NCBI GenBank assembly: GCA_044228505.1
Contig: JBGAUT010000011.1
Span: forward strand, 92,068 to 156,067
Length of the DNA stretch: 64,000 bases
Source: JAEUKA01 sp044228505
GTDB lineage: Bacteria > Myxococcota_A > Polyangia > Palsa-1104 > JAEUJZ01
Direction: 5' to 3'
Shown: positions 45,230 through 54,768 of the stretch, in pieces
Layout of the letters: every line of letters starts with the position of its first letter
Position numbering within the stretch: the first letter of the stretch is position 1
The notes under the pieces: generated by a model
Database searches by the model: none
What the model was told of the DNA's origin: nothing
The model's input: the letters and a program-made list of their open reading frames with translations, nothing else
Translations under genes and position numbers: made by a program

Positions 45230-46330
45230 TTAGTGACAGCGCACGACGAGGCCGGTGGTGCTGCCGCAGGGAGAGTCGAATCTCGTCGCCTCGGATGCAA
45301 CGCCTCGGCCACAGCGCGGATTGGGGTCCTCGAAGCTCTCACCGGGGGCCAACGACGCGCCGCCGCCGTAACTCATGGAAAGGAACGCCCGGTACGTGGA
45401 TGACGCCGCGTTCTGGTAGCGTAGCTTTACCGAGCCTCCGGCCGGCGCATCAATCGTCGTGGGACTGGTGATGATGGAGCAGGTGTTCGTCACCGTGACG
45501 TAGACATCCGTATAGCCCGGTGTTGGTGCCGGCGGCAGATCACGCAGCGGCAGCGGGAAGACATCGTCCACCAGCAAGTAGCGCCAGGTGGGCAGGGACT
45601 TCGTGGGGAGCTGCTCCGTGTATCCCTTCAGCGTGAACGAATAGTCTGTGGCAGTGAATCGATCGACGCGAGCATAAAACCACAGCGATGCATACCCGGC
45701 AGGATTCGAGCCGGTGCCACCCGAGGTCATGCTGATCACGCCGTCTCGCTGCACACGGCCCAAGTGCCGGTCGTTCAGCACCAGATAGTGCTCGCCATCC
45801 CCACCGCGGAAAATGCGAATGGAGAACGACTCGGTGCGCAGATCCACCATCTTGCAGGAGGAGCGGCAGTCTCGCTCGTAGACAGAGACCGCGTGCTTCA
45901 CCGTAATGTCCTCACCATAGCCAAGGGAACTGGCCCAGGCGGCGGTCTTCGGCTCCCCGGAACCATCGGCAAAGTGATGGCCCACGGCGTACTTCTCGAT
46001 GCGACTCATTGTGGTCGCACCCACGCCGCGAATGCCGCTCACCTCGGAGACCCGGGTGTACAACACGTCATCGCTGGTCCCCGCGACGGCATCGGGGCCG
46101 CGGCGGTGCGTAGCGAGCGTCTGTCCTACTGCACCAAAGTTGAAGGTCAGAACCGACTCGGGTGCGTTGTTCACAAAGCGCAGTACCGCAGCCGCCTCGG
46201 GCGTCCCGTCGCGCAGCTCATTCGCGATGGTCGCCACGTCGACAACTGCCCGAGTATCGTCCTCCAACACCATGCCCTCGCAGGCAGGGAACGAAAGGAC
46301 GCCAAGAAAAAAGAAGATGGCTTTACGCAT
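45230..46330 (-). CDS. Lipoprotein with helix-hairpin-helix-like segment
   Basis: 366 residues from the last of several clustered ATGs (46339, 46333, 46330). Signal peptide with lipobox LSFPAC. Residues about 85-125 read VSEVSGIRGVGATTMSRIEKYA, like a helix-hairpin-helix. The remaining body is beta-rich (FSIRIFRGGDGEHYLVLNDR, DYSFTLKGYTEQLP), with three Cys pairs. No Shine-Dalgarno is visible; a promoter-like -35/-10 pair lies just upstream, so a very short leader is possible. Function unknown. Ends 5 nt from the 45207 hairpin. Confidence 0.7.
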   Translation of the reverse strand: MRKAIFFFLGVLSFPACEGMVLEDDTRAVVDVATIANELRDGTPEAAAVLRFVNNAPESVLTFNFGAVGQTLATHRRGPDAVAGTSDDVLYTRVSEVSGIRGVGATTMSRIEKYAVGHHFADGSGEPKTAAWASSLGYGEDITVKHAVSVYERDCRSSCKMVDLRTESFSIRIFRGGDGEHYLVLNDRHLGRVQRDGVISMTSGGTGSNPAGYASLWFYARVDRFTATDYSFTLKGYTEQLPTKSLPTWRYLLVDDVFPLPLRDLPPAPTPGYTDVYVTVTNTCSIITSPTTIDAPAGGSVKLRYQNAASSTYRAFLSMSYGGGASLAPGESFEDPNPRCGRGVASEATRFDSPCGSTTGLVVRCH

Positions 46331-46348
46331 CATGATCATGGCCAAAGA

Positions 46349-46377
46349 GATGTAGGAATATTGCTGAAGTTTGTCAA
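46349..46377 (-). promoter_or_regulatory. Possible sigma-70-type promoter
   Basis: On the minus strand TTGACA (46377-46372) is followed after 17 nt by TACATC (46354-46349). The spacing is ideal and the -10 is weak. It would drive the lipoprotein starting at 46330-46339 with a leader of about a dozen nt or less. Confidence 0.3.
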
Positions 46378-46588
46378 CCAGATCGGCCTACCCGATCGAC
46401 GCTCATCCCAGGCCCGAGCGGAGCTTCATTCTGCCCAGGAAAGGAGTACCTGCAGCAGGCTGCAACGCTGGTAGCCAACACGCTCGCCGCACAAGAGTTC
46501 TCTCACTCCGTCAGCGCCGCTCCGCAGCGCCTTTGTGGTATCGTAAAAAAAAGCTAGACTGCGTCGTGCAGTCCCGTACGTGTACCTG

Positions 46589-46612
46589 GGGGCCCACTGT
46601 CCCGTGAGCCCC
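46589..46612 (+). other. 5' leader hairpin candidate
   Basis: Arms GGGGCCCAC and GTGAGCCCC (one G-T-type mismatch) around TGTCCC, 33 nt before the start of the 46645 lipoprotein. It would fold in the leader RNA or act as a terminator for weak upstream transcription. The rest of 46378-46644 shows no gene. Confidence 0.35.
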
Positions 46613-46644
46613 CCGCCCCCGGACTGGAGATTCCTAAGGATTTC

Positions 46645-47076
46645 ATGATGAGGCACAGAGCAGGCGTCCCGATAGCGATGGCGTTTCTTTTTCTTTGGTA
46701 TGGGTGCGCAAAGACTACGCTGCCGAATCCTGCGCCCCCAGGGCCAAGCGGACAGAGCAGTCCGTCCAGCAGTTCCGCAGCAGTGGATGCTCTCAACCGA
46801 CAAATTGAGGCATTCAATGCCACTCGATCAACCAACGCGGGAGTTGTCCCCATTCATCAACGTGTATCCAGAGTTGAGCGTGATTCAGCACTCAACCAGC
46901 TAGCCGCGTTTGATCAAAACGGCCGGATATTCTTGATGTTAAAGCAACTTCCTGATGGACGATTCAAGGGAGTACTGGAACAAGAATACCATGAAGCGGC
47001 GGGCTCTGGACCCGATGGATCTCATTCATGGGGTTCGGTGATGGCGGAGTTTTTCCTAGACAAGGGAACCTTCTGA
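46645..47076 (+). CDS. Small hypothetical lipoprotein
   Basis: 143 residues. Two adjacent ATGs; AAGGA is 5 nt upstream. Signal peptide with lipobox LWYGC, then a Pro/Ser linker (PNPAPPGPSGQSSPSSSS) and a domain of about 85 residues (AVDALNRQIEAFNATRS, FLMLKQLPDGRFKGVLEQEYHEAAG). No family recognised. Base composition here to about 48800 looks lower in GC than the flanks, which fits an acquired block. It converges on the next gene with a 3-nt gap. Confidence 0.62.
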   Translation: MMRHRAGVPIAMAFLFLWYGCAKTTLPNPAPPGPSGQSSPSSSSAAVDALNRQIEAFNATRSTNAGVVPIHQRVSRVERDSALNQLAAFDQNGRIFLMLKQLPDGRFKGVLEQEYHEAAGSGPDGSHSWGSVMAEFFLDKGTF

Positions 47077-47079
47077 GCA

Positions 47080-47652
47080 CTACGAGCGCGAGCAATCGCA
47101 TTGGTACGTCGGTTCAGCCGTTGCAGGATCTTTGTTTGATTTGATGTTGCATGGACTTTGACATTCTGACTGTAGCTCGTAAACAAGCGTTCGATCCGCT
47201 CGGCAGCTGGAGGCAGGTACTTCGGAAACGCCAACGCGTGCGCCGCTACAGGTCGATGTGATGACCCACTGCTCGGTGGCGTTCACTTCAATGCGATTGT
47301 GATCGGCACCTATCAATGTTCGTATGCTCACGTACGAACCACTGCGGACACTTGGACAGGGATAGAGGTTGTCGCCTTCTGCTGGTGTCCGTACCGAGTA
47401 GCCATTGGCTGATTTCAGTGAGTATCTCTGCTCACTGGAAGCATCGGCCTCAAAGAGATCGATACTCTCAGGTCCGGGAAAGACCGCAACCGAAGCTCGT
47501 CCACCGACAAATCGTCGCGGTGTGCAGTTGTCTGTCTGTGTTGACGCCGTAAATTTATAGAGTCCGGTGACCACCTTCGACACGTCGATGGCAGGGTCGT
47601 TGCCACAGCCAGCGAGCAAACCAACGAATATCCATCTAGCCCTGCGTCTCAT
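47080..47652 (-). CDS. Cys-rich hypothetical lipoprotein
   Basis: 190 residues from ATG 47652, preceded by GAGGAGG; 16 further codons upstream are rejected. Start MRRRARWIFVGLLAGC has a strong positive n-region and a lipobox LLAGC. The mature part has about nine Cys, clustered toward the C-terminus (VITSTCSGARVG, ASSCRADRT, SECQSPCNIK, YQCDCSRS), which suggests several disulfides. No family recognised. The 359 bp upstream (47653-48011), up to the start of the ABM-repeat lipoprotein, hold no other gene that I can support. Confidence 0.65.
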   Translation of the reverse strand: MRRRARWIFVGLLAGCGNDPAIDVSKVVTGLYKFTASTQTDNCTPRRFVGGRASVAVFPGPESIDLFEADASSEQRYSLKSANGYSVRTPAEGDNLYPCPSVRSGSYVSIRTLIGADHNRIEVNATEQWVITSTCSGARVGVSEVPASSCRADRTLVYELQSECQSPCNIKSNKDPATAEPTYQCDCSRS

Positions 47653-48011
47653 CCTGATCCTCCTCTGGTACCTGGTTCTTCCTAACCCGATTTGCAACAA
47701 GCGTGCCTTGCGCCAAACGCGCTCATCTCCCGAGGTATGAACTCATAAATAGTGGAAATGATTGTCAATATGGCACGGGCAATGACCATGCTGGTGCCAC
47801 GCTGTCCTCTAATCAAAGACCCTCCCGGTCTCGCCGACGCCGGCGTCTCTTCCAGCGACGGTAGATCTTGATTGTTCGCTGTGAGTGAACAGTCTTTCAA
47901 CTCTTCGGTAGATTGTCCAGTCAGTGCCCTAGGGTGCATGCTCTGCTCAAGCGTCTTAGGACGCTCGTGCTGGTTCACAAACAGACCAATCAGATTCCAC
48001 GGAGGTGTTCG

Positions 48012-48806
48012 ATGAAGATCGATTCGTATGCGTCCAAGATACTTGCCTTGCTGACCTATGGTGTTCTTCTGCTCGGCTGTGGCGATGGATATATGGAGGA
48101 TTCAAAAGTGGCGCTAGAAGTCATAGCGCTGAACATTGCAGACGGCGCTGATGTCGCAGCGCTCAAAGCAGCCGATTTGAATATGGAGCAGACGCTGATT
48201 TCAAAGCAAAAAGGATTTATCAAGAGGATCACCGCGCTTGGTAAAGACGAGGTAACCCAAGCCAAACAATACTACATTCATGTCTACTGGGAGACGATGG
48301 CCGATGCCATGAAAGCCGCAGAGGTAGTATCGGCAGATCCTGGTGGCAAGGTGTTGTTCCAGTACATTAAGAATCCGAACGGAATGGACCATTATGGCCA
48401 CTATGAGATTGGTGATGCTACCGAACGTCGCAAGAACGCGGACCTTCAGTACCCAGGACTGACCGATCCAAGAGTAAACGGACCCGAGGTCGCACTCGAG
48501 GTGATCGCCCTCAATATGGCGGATTCCCTTGACCCGTCGGTGTTGCGGGCTGCTGATTTAGAAATGGAAAAGAGCCTGATCAGCAAGCAGAAGGGATTCA
48601 TCAAGCGAATTACCGCTGTCGGCAAGAGTGAGCTGACCCAATCGCCGCAGTATTTTATTAAGGTCTTCTGGGAATCTCTCAACGACGCGCTGAAGGCGGC
48701 CGAAGTGGTCGGTGCAGATCCGGGCGGACAGGTGTTGTTCAAGTATCTTAAGAACCCAGATGGGCTGGCACACTACGGGCATTATGTCCTTGGTGCTACT
48801 CGATAG
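48012..48806 (+). CDS. Lipoprotein with two tandem ABM-like domains
   Basis: 264 residues from ATG 48012 with GGAGGT 5 nt upstream. Signal peptide with lipobox VLLLGC (about 23). Two domains of about 100 residues each are clearly duplicated: VALEVIALNIADGADVAALKAAD and VALEVIALNMADSLDPSVLRAAD (each partly shown), then LISKQKGFIKRITA in both, and PGG-(K/Q)VLF(Q/K)Y(I/L)KNP near the ends with HYGHY. The pattern resembles the dimeric alpha/beta-barrel antibiotic-biosynthesis-monooxygenase (ABM) fold, which normally dimerises; here one chain could form the pseudo-dimer. A lipid-anchored version is unusual. Catalytic role not shown. Confidence 0.72.
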   Translation: MKIDSYASKILALLTYGVLLLGCGDGYMEDSKVALEVIALNIADGADVAALKAADLNMEQTLISKQKGFIKRITALGKDEVTQAKQYYIHVYWETMADAMKAAEVVSADPGGKVLFQYIKNPNGMDHYGHYEIGDATERRKNADLQYPGLTDPRVNGPEVALEVIALNMADSLDPSVLRAADLEMEKSLISKQKGFIKRITAVGKSELTQSPQYFIKVFWESLNDALKAAEVVGADPGGQVLFKYLKNPDGLAHYGHYVLGATR

Positions 48807-48892
48807 CAGCGGTTCTTCTGGATATCGTCTCTATTGTGCAGTTCATCACGAATTCGTGCGGCTTCCCATGGGGCACCGAATTGCTCGAAAAG

Positions 48893-49150
48893 ATGAACCC
48901 GGTGGTTGCGAGGAATGACAGTCTGTTCACACGTCAGCAGACCCCGCCCTCTTTGCCACCGACAAAAGGACAGAGAGCTGTGGCACACCTGGCAGGACAC
49001 GCCAAACAGTCCCTACTATCGGCCCTGGCACTCACAGGGCGGCACGATCCAAGGCGCGGTGGCCATCGCGAAAACCGAATCGAGGTCTTCTTTCACGGCA
49101 AAGACAACGCCATCTGGCGGCTCGCACAGCAGGAAAAAAGGATGTCACCA
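48893..49150 (+). pseudogene. Frameshifted remnant of PLL-type lectin propeller
   Basis: In one frame DRELWHTWQDTPNS and WHSQGGTIQGAVAIAK are readable; immediately after, another frame gives NRIEVFFHGKDNAIWRLAQQ. Together these match the repeating unit of PLL-family bacterial lectin beta-propellers (ARN-GRLEVF-GTDNALWH-WQ-GGTIQG). At least one frameshift near 49075, with the 5' and 3' ends lost, makes this a relic. The region 48807-49258 has no other gene. Confidence 0.6.
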
Positions 49151-49258
49151 AGCGGAGCCCTTGGCAAAGTCTGGGCGACGATCGCCGAACTGCACCCCTG
49201 ACACACGTCGTCAAAGGAGGGGCTTTCAGGCCCAAGATGTCCTATCATGTAACGTCAC

Positions 49259-52200
49259 ATGGGCCAAAATAGGGTTCCGGGTGAGCCACAGGGGCAGCAC
49301 ACATTGGGCCATGGTGAGCCACCTCCACACATCGAGGAGGAAAGCGAGCTGGCTAAACTGGCCAGTTTTGTCCCCCCACCGTATGTTCGCCTGCTCGCCT
49401 GCTCCAACCCACAAGAGCCACCCGCTCGGATTCCCTTCTCTGGAGTGGTGCTATTTGCCGACATCTCGGGATTTACCAAGCTGACCGAGCGGCTCTGCCA
49501 AGAAGGAAGGGTCGGTGCCGAGCTCCTGGCCAGCACGCTCACGGCGTACTTCGGCAAAGTCATTGACCATATCTCTCAGCACGGCGGCGAAGTCGTAAAG
49601 ATCGCTGGCGATGGACTCACTGCGCTGTGGGCCGAGGAACCGGCTGAGGCCGCCGCAGGGTTTGCCGTAACCTGTGCGCTGTCCCTACAGCAAGCACTAT
49701 CGGCTACGCTGCCGGTTCATGGCGTGCGGATGGAGATGCGCATCGGTATCGGTTTCGGCGCAGCGAGCCTTCGTCAGCTTGGCGGATACCTTGGGCGCTG
49801 GGAGTTCGTGTTTGGTGGACCGGCTCTCAGTCGAGCGAGCTTGGTCTGTCCGAAAGCGGCACCATCCGAGGTCATGCTATCCCAGGAGGTAACGGCTCTG
49901 CTCGGGCGACACGCCCATGGTGTACGGCTTCCAGAAGGGGGTGCGATGCGCGTTTGGGAGCTCACAGAGCCGCCGCCGCCAACACCGCGCAGATTGCCAA
50001 CTCTAAAGCACGACATGCGAAAGGCGCTTCGGGCCTGCTTGCCGTCTTCTATTCTGGATCGCTTCGATGCCGGACAGAGCGCTTGGTTAACGGAGCTTCG
50101 CCGGGTGAGCGTTCTCTTTATGCTGCTCCCAGACCTCGACGTTGAGGGTGCCAATGATGCGCAACACCTGGTGTCATCGGTTCAACGGATCATCGCCAGA
50201 TATGAGGGCAGCATCAACACACTACACGTTGATGAAAAAGGAGCGATGCTGCTGGCCGTATTTGGGCTCCCTCCGCTGTCACATGTTGATGACGCGCTGC
50301 GGGGTGTTCGCACGGCGCTAGCTTGCCAAGAAGTCTTTCACAAGCGCGGTGAGCGCTGCGCAATCGGAGTCACCACAGGACAAGCATTCTGCGGCACGGT
50401 TGGAAACGCAGTTCGGCGCGAGTATACGGTACTTGGCGATGTAGTGAACCTATCGGCGCGAATGATGAGCGCCGCCGCCATCTCAGATGGGGAATTGCCG
50501 ATCCTCTGCGACGCGACCACATACGAATCCACCAAGACCAGCATCGCTTTTGGTACGGCGCTGTCGCTCACAGTGAAAGGCAAATCAAAGCCAATTTCCG
50601 CCTTTCCTCCACTACGGGAACGACTCCGTCACGAATACTCACACGAGCCATTTCAGGGCTCCAGTAGATTGCTCGGTCGGACTGCGGAACTTGAGACCAT
50701 CAAGGGCTGTTTGCAGCAGCTCCGCGAGCAATCCGTGGGAGGCATGCTCATCCTGGAGGGGCCGGCTGGAATTGGCAAATCCCGACTGACAGAAGCGCTG
50801 CTTGAGCAAGCAAACTCGCTGGGAATCATCACTCTCATCGGTAGTGGGGATTCCATCGATCGCACCAGTGCATACTCGGCATTCACTCCTTTGTTTCGCT
50901 CACTCTTTGGACTCCCAACCGAAGGCATTGGAGGAGATGCGCGCAGCGTTCGTGAGCAGATCGGGCAGGTCGTTCCAGAACTCTGCGCACCATCCATGCG
51001 CAGCGGAGGAGCGAGCCGCCTCAGTGACGTTGCTGAAGAACGTGAACGGCGGCTGGCCCTGCTTTCCGCGGTGTTACGAATGGAACTCACTGGCGTACCG
51101 CACGCTCAAACCGAGGGCTGGTCGGCTACGATGGCCGGTCGCACGCACTCCGAGCAATTGCAGACTCTGCTGGTCCAGATCCTGCGGGGCGTAGAGAGCC
51201 GAGGCCCCACGCTGCTGCTGCTCAACGACACACACTGGCTCGACTCGGTTTCGTGGTCTCTGCTTTTCCGGCTCCGGAGGGAACTTCCGGGGCTACTCAT
51301 CGTACTGACCACGCGACCCTTGGCAGATCTCTCCGATTCGATGGCCCGTGCGGAATACCAGCGCATGCGGCAGAGTCCATCGGCGAAGCTCCTCGTACTC
51401 CAGCCACTATCGAAAACGGAGACCGAGATCCAGCTTGTGGAACGGCTGGGAACCAAGATCATACCACTCCCTCTCATCGAGTTTGTGTTCGAACAAACAG
51501 GGGGACATCCGTTCTTCAGCGAAGAGCTGCTCATGGCGCTGATCGATGCGGGCGCAGTACGCGTTTCCGATGGCATCTGCTCGCTTACCAAGACCCCAGC
51601 CGAGTTGCGTGGCCAGCACTTTCCAACCACCATGCATGGAGTCGTACAGAGCCGCATCGATCGGCTGCGACCGCCGCAGAATCTCTTGCTGAAGATCGCC
51701 AGCGTGATCGGACGAACCTTTTCGCATCAGATCATCGACGGAGTACACCCCATTGCGACAGATCGTACATATCTACCCGACTACCTAAATGATCTGGAAC
51801 AGAACGAGCTCACCGCCAAGCTTTCGGATGAAGACCTCACGTACTGTTTCCGTCATGCACTCATCCAAGAGGTCGCCTACGGAACGCTGTCCTTCGCGCA
51901 GCGCAAACAGCTTCATCTCGCCGTGGTAGATCACCTTGAGCGCCGCGCCCGTGATGGCAGTCACGGTGGTTCCGCCTATCGGGTCGAGAATCTCTATCCC
52001 TTGCTCGCCTATCACTACAGTCAGGCCGCAGAGCATCCGCATGCCAGCGCGGATGAACTCAACAAAGCGGTGGTTGCACTGCTTCAATCGGCAGAACACG
52101 GGCTACGCAGTGGCGCGGCACGAGAAGCACTCACCCAGCTTGATCGAGCGCTCGGACTCCTACAGCGGCTTGCAGCCACACCGTCGCGTGATCAGCTAGA

Positions 52201-53389
52201 GTTGGCGCTGCGTGTGCCCCATACCATCGCGATAGGAATCGCACGAGGATACGCAGCCTCTGATACCGAGCAAGCACTGCAGTGTTGCCTTGAGCTATGC
52301 ACTCGCGTTGCGGCCCAACAGCGCACGGACTGGGTAGAGGAAGTCTTGCCGACCTTGTTTGGACTGTGGTGCTGTAATCTGACGAAAGGGCGGCTATGGC
52401 GTGCCCGTGATATTTCCGAACAGATCTCACGAATCGCGCTGCGCGATGAAAATCCAGATACGGCTCTCGCGGCAGATCTGACGCAGCAGGTGACCTGCGT
52501 CATGCTCGGAGAGTTTGCAAACGCGCTGCGGCTCGGTGCGTCCGTACTAACGCGCTACGATCGCTACCGCCACCAGCATCTAACCTATCTGTACGGCGTT
52601 GATCTCCAGATCATGTGCTTGGTTCACCAAGGCTATGCACTGTGGAGTTCAGGATATGCAGAGCAGTCGCAAAACGTACATGAGCAGGCGATTGCCTTGG
52701 CTGAAGAACTTGGGCATCCATACAGTCAAGGATTCGCGCTGCATGGTGCAGCGGTGCATCATGTGTTTCGAAACGATGCTGCCACTGTCAGTCGATTTGC
52801 CGATGAGCTCTGCACACTCGGAACCCAGCACGGCTATGGACACACGGTGCTCCAGGGCAGTTTCATGCGGGGCTTTTCGATGGCGGCCAACGGACAGCCA
52901 GCGGAAGGGCTCTCTTTGATGGAGCAGGCACTCGCTGGACGCAGACGAATGGGAACGCTACTGACGATGCCTCCGCTGCTGGCGATTGTGGCCGAGCGCT
53001 ACCTCGACTGCGGACAGCTTGATGCTGCGCACGCACAGATCCGAGAAGCACTCGAGCTGATGTCTAGCCACGGCGAGCGATTCCTGACCGCAGAGGTGCT
53101 GCGTGTTCAGGCCGAGCTCCTGAGGCGACAGACTCGCGGCTCGTTCATAGAGTTTGCGCTAGATGGTGGGCCCGATGATCTGTTCCTTCGTGCGATCGAA
53201 ATCGCACGCTGTCAAAAAGCCGGTGTGTACGAGCTTCGCGCAGTCTTTGGCATCTGTCGCATGTGGCAAACCCAAGGCAATCAACAAGAGGCTCGACGAC
53301 TGCTGACCCAGACGCTGAATCAATATCGCGGAGAGCTTTCCTCAGTTGATGAACAGACTGCGCGCAAGCTTGTACAGGAGCTGTCGTAA
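49259..53389 (+). CDS. Adenylate/guanylate cyclase-AAA ATPase-TPR protein (sAC-like)
   Basis: 1376 residues. First class III cyclase domain (about 58-200) has both metal Asp (FADISGF, Asp68; IAGDGLTALW, Asp118). A second cyclase-like domain (about 285-440) has LFMLLPDLD in place of the FADI motif but retains the VTTGQAFCGTVGN and YTVLGDVVNLSARMM region, as in the C2 half of mammalian soluble adenylyl cyclase. Then comes an AAA_16 ATPase with Walker A GPAGIGKSRLTE (about 500) and LLLLNDTHWLD, and a long TPR-rich C-terminus (about 880-1376). It probably makes cAMP or cGMP in response to a ligand, with the ATPase gating. The downstream V4R gene overlaps by 1 nt. Confidence 0.87.
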   Translation: MGQNRVPGEPQGQHTLGHGEPPPHIEEESELAKLASFVPPPYVRLLACSNPQEPPARIPFSGVVLFADISGFTKLTERLCQEGRVGAELLASTLTAYFGKVIDHISQHGGEVVKIAGDGLTALWAEEPAEAAAGFAVTCALSLQQALSATLPVHGVRMEMRIGIGFGAASLRQLGGYLGRWEFVFGGPALSRASLVCPKAAPSEVMLSQEVTALLGRHAHGVRLPEGGAMRVWELTEPPPPTPRRLPTLKHDMRKALRACLPSSILDRFDAGQSAWLTELRRVSVLFMLLPDLDVEGANDAQHLVSSVQRIIARYEGSINTLHVDEKGAMLLAVFGLPPLSHVDDALRGVRTALACQEVFHKRGERCAIGVTTGQAFCGTVGNAVRREYTVLGDVVNLSARMMSAAAISDGELPILCDATTYESTKTSIAFGTALSLTVKGKSKPISAFPPLRERLRHEYSHEPFQGSSRLLGRTAELETIKGCLQQLREQSVGGMLILEGPAGIGKSRLTEALLEQANSLGIITLIGSGDSIDRTSAYSAFTPLFRSLFGLPTEGIGGDARSVREQIGQVVPELCAPSMRSGGASRLSDVAEERERRLALLSAVLRMELTGVPHAQTEGWSATMAGRTHSEQLQTLLVQILRGVESRGPTLLLLNDTHWLDSVSWSLLFRLRRELPGLLIVLTTRPLADLSDSMARAEYQRMRQSPSAKLLVLQPLSKTETEIQLVERLGTKIIPLPLIEFVFEQTGGHPFFSEELLMALIDAGAVRVSDGICSLTKTPAELRGQHFPTTMHGVVQSRIDRLRPPQNLLLKIASVIGRTFSHQIIDGVHPIATDRTYLPDYLNDLEQNELTAKLSDEDLTYCFRHALIQEVAYGTLSFAQRKQLHLAVVDHLERRARDGSHGGSAYRVENLYPLLAYHYSQAAEHPHASADELNKAVVALLQSAEHGLRSGAAREALTQLDRALGLLQRLAATPSRDQLELALRVPHTIAIGIARGYAASDTEQALQCCLELCTRVAAQQRTDWVEEVLPTLFGLWCCNLTKGRLWRARDISEQISRIALRDENPDTALAADLTQQVTCVMLGEFANALRLGASVLTRYDRYRHQHLTYLYGVDLQIMCLVHQGYALWSSGYAEQSQNVHEQAIALAEELGHPYSQGFALHGAAVHHVFRNDAATVSRFADELCTLGTQHGYGHTVLQGSFMRGFSMAANGQPAEGLSLMEQALAGRRRMGTLLTMPPLLAIVAERYLDCGQLDAAHAQIREALELMSSHGERFLTAEVLRVQAELLRRQTRGSFIEFALDGGPDDLFLRAIEIARCQKAGVYELRAVFGICRMWQTQGNQQEARRLLTQTLNQYRGELSSVDEQTARKLVQELS

Positions 53390-54252
53390 TGAGTGTGACC
53401 ACCGTTGATGTGCCCGCTCCGTTTGTGGAAATTTTCGAGCGAGCGGAGCAGTACGCCCGACGCTACTTCGGCACGCAGAATCAAGATCCAACCCGTGGCA
53501 CGATCGAAATCTCCGGTGAACGCTACATCCTGATGCGCGCCTCCGCGATGTCATTCGAGTTCACCGAACTCCTGTGCAGCATCTACCGTGAAGGGAGTGA
53601 GAGCGAAGCGCGCCGTTTGGCGGCGAATCTACTATTCGATCTGGGGCACGCCATCGGCAAGTCCGACGCCTGTCATTTTCATTCCCACATGCAAGTCACA
53701 GATCCTGTCGAGCGGCTGTCGATTGGACCTGTGCAGTTTGCATTCTCTGGTTGGGCATCGGTCAAGATCGATCCGAGCAGCCGCGTGATGCCAAACGAAA
53801 ACTACTACCTCATCTACGATCACCCCTATTCATTTGAAGCGGACTCCTGGATCCGTCGCGGAAAGACCGCCGCCGAGCCAGTCTGCGCCATGAACGCGGG
53901 GTACTCCTCAGGATGGTGCGAGGAGAGCTTCGGCGTACCGCTTGCTGCCGTCGAAATTAGCTGTCGAGCACAAGGTGACGATGCCTGCCGCTTCATCATG
54001 TCTCCACCCTGGCGTTTGCAGGAACATCTCAATAACTATCAAAGGGAATCTGCGGGGGCAGCTCGGAAGGCAAATGGGAATCCGTTGCCGCGATTCGATG
54101 CGTCTACCGCACAGCTACCAGAGTTCTTTTCTCGCAAGCGTCTTGAGGACAAACTTCGTCGCAGCCAGCGCCATATCGAGCAGCTCTTGACCGAACGGGA
54201 GGAGCTGATGCGCGAGATTTCATCCCTTCGCTCAAAGCACTCTATTCCGTAA
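53389..54252 (+). CDS. XylR_N/V4R sensor with coiled coil
   Basis: 287 residues. The first 110 residues resemble the XylR N-terminal/V4R-linked small-molecule sensor region (FEFTELLCSIYREGSE, LLFDLGHAIGKSDACHFH). A V4R domain follows at about 155-205 (AGYSSGWCEESFGVPL, AVEISCRAQGDDACRF). The final 50 residues are a coiled coil (RKRLEDKLRRSQRHIEQLL). In related proteins this is followed by a kinase or AAA module; here it stops, so it may signal through a partner. The start overlaps the cyclase stop by 1 nt, so a complex with the cyclase protein is likely. The Cys and His could bind a metal or aromatic ligand. Confidence 0.78.
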   Translation: MSVTTVDVPAPFVEIFERAEQYARRYFGTQNQDPTRGTIEISGERYILMRASAMSFEFTELLCSIYREGSESEARRLAANLLFDLGHAIGKSDACHFHSHMQVTDPVERLSIGPVQFAFSGWASVKIDPSSRVMPNENYYLIYDHPYSFEADSWIRRGKTAAEPVCAMNAGYSSGWCEESFGVPLAAVEISCRAQGDDACRFIMSPPWRLQEHLNNYQRESAGAARKANGNPLPRFDASTAQLPEFFSRKRLEDKLRRSQRHIEQLLTEREELMREISSLRSKHSIP

Positions 54253-54253
54253 A

Positions 54254-54274
54254 GACGGAGTGCGATTCTCCGTC
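54254..54274 (+). terminator. Hairpin after cyclase-V4R operon
   Basis: Perfect 7-bp stem GACGGAG / CTCCGTC with a 7-nt loop, directly after the TAA of the V4R gene. No clear U-run follows. The remaining 54275-54768 has no gene I can support. Confidence 0.5.
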
Positions 54275-54768
54275 CGCTCTGCTCCAGCTATCCTAGAGAG
54301 TCCTGGGTCTAGCCTGCGAACCAATAGAGTGCTCGGTGCTCTCACAAGTAGCTGGAAGTGAATCTGCGTCGCAAGATGGGATGTTACAGACAGAAAGGGA
54401 GTTCCCCAAAAAAAGAGGGGTTCCTGACGTCTCACTTAGACCAACTATGGGGGGCAAGTCAGACGATCCTTTCGTGGGTAGGGGAGGCTACGCCGGTACA
54501 ACTCTTTGACCACAGTGCGCGTTGGTGTCAGTCCGATTCTGTCCGTGGTCCTTCCTGTCACGTCATTGTCGTTGAATTCTTCCAAGGCGAATCGGTCTCT
54601 GTTCCGGTTGTCGCACCAGCCTCCCGCTCGACTCCGTTCCGCTACAGTAGCATTCCTGGTTCGTTGGACCCGACATCAGAGACCGCCAAGACCATTGCAA
54701 GCTCATTCCTGCCAGCGATTGAAACTCGATGACACTTCCATGTAACATTGGATGGAGGGAGTTCTCTG

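Noticed and set aside
54358..54732. Plus-strand ORF of 124 aa upstream of the kinase fragment
   Set aside because: No Shine-Dalgarno, no conserved-looking pattern, and it overlaps an equally long frame on the same strand.
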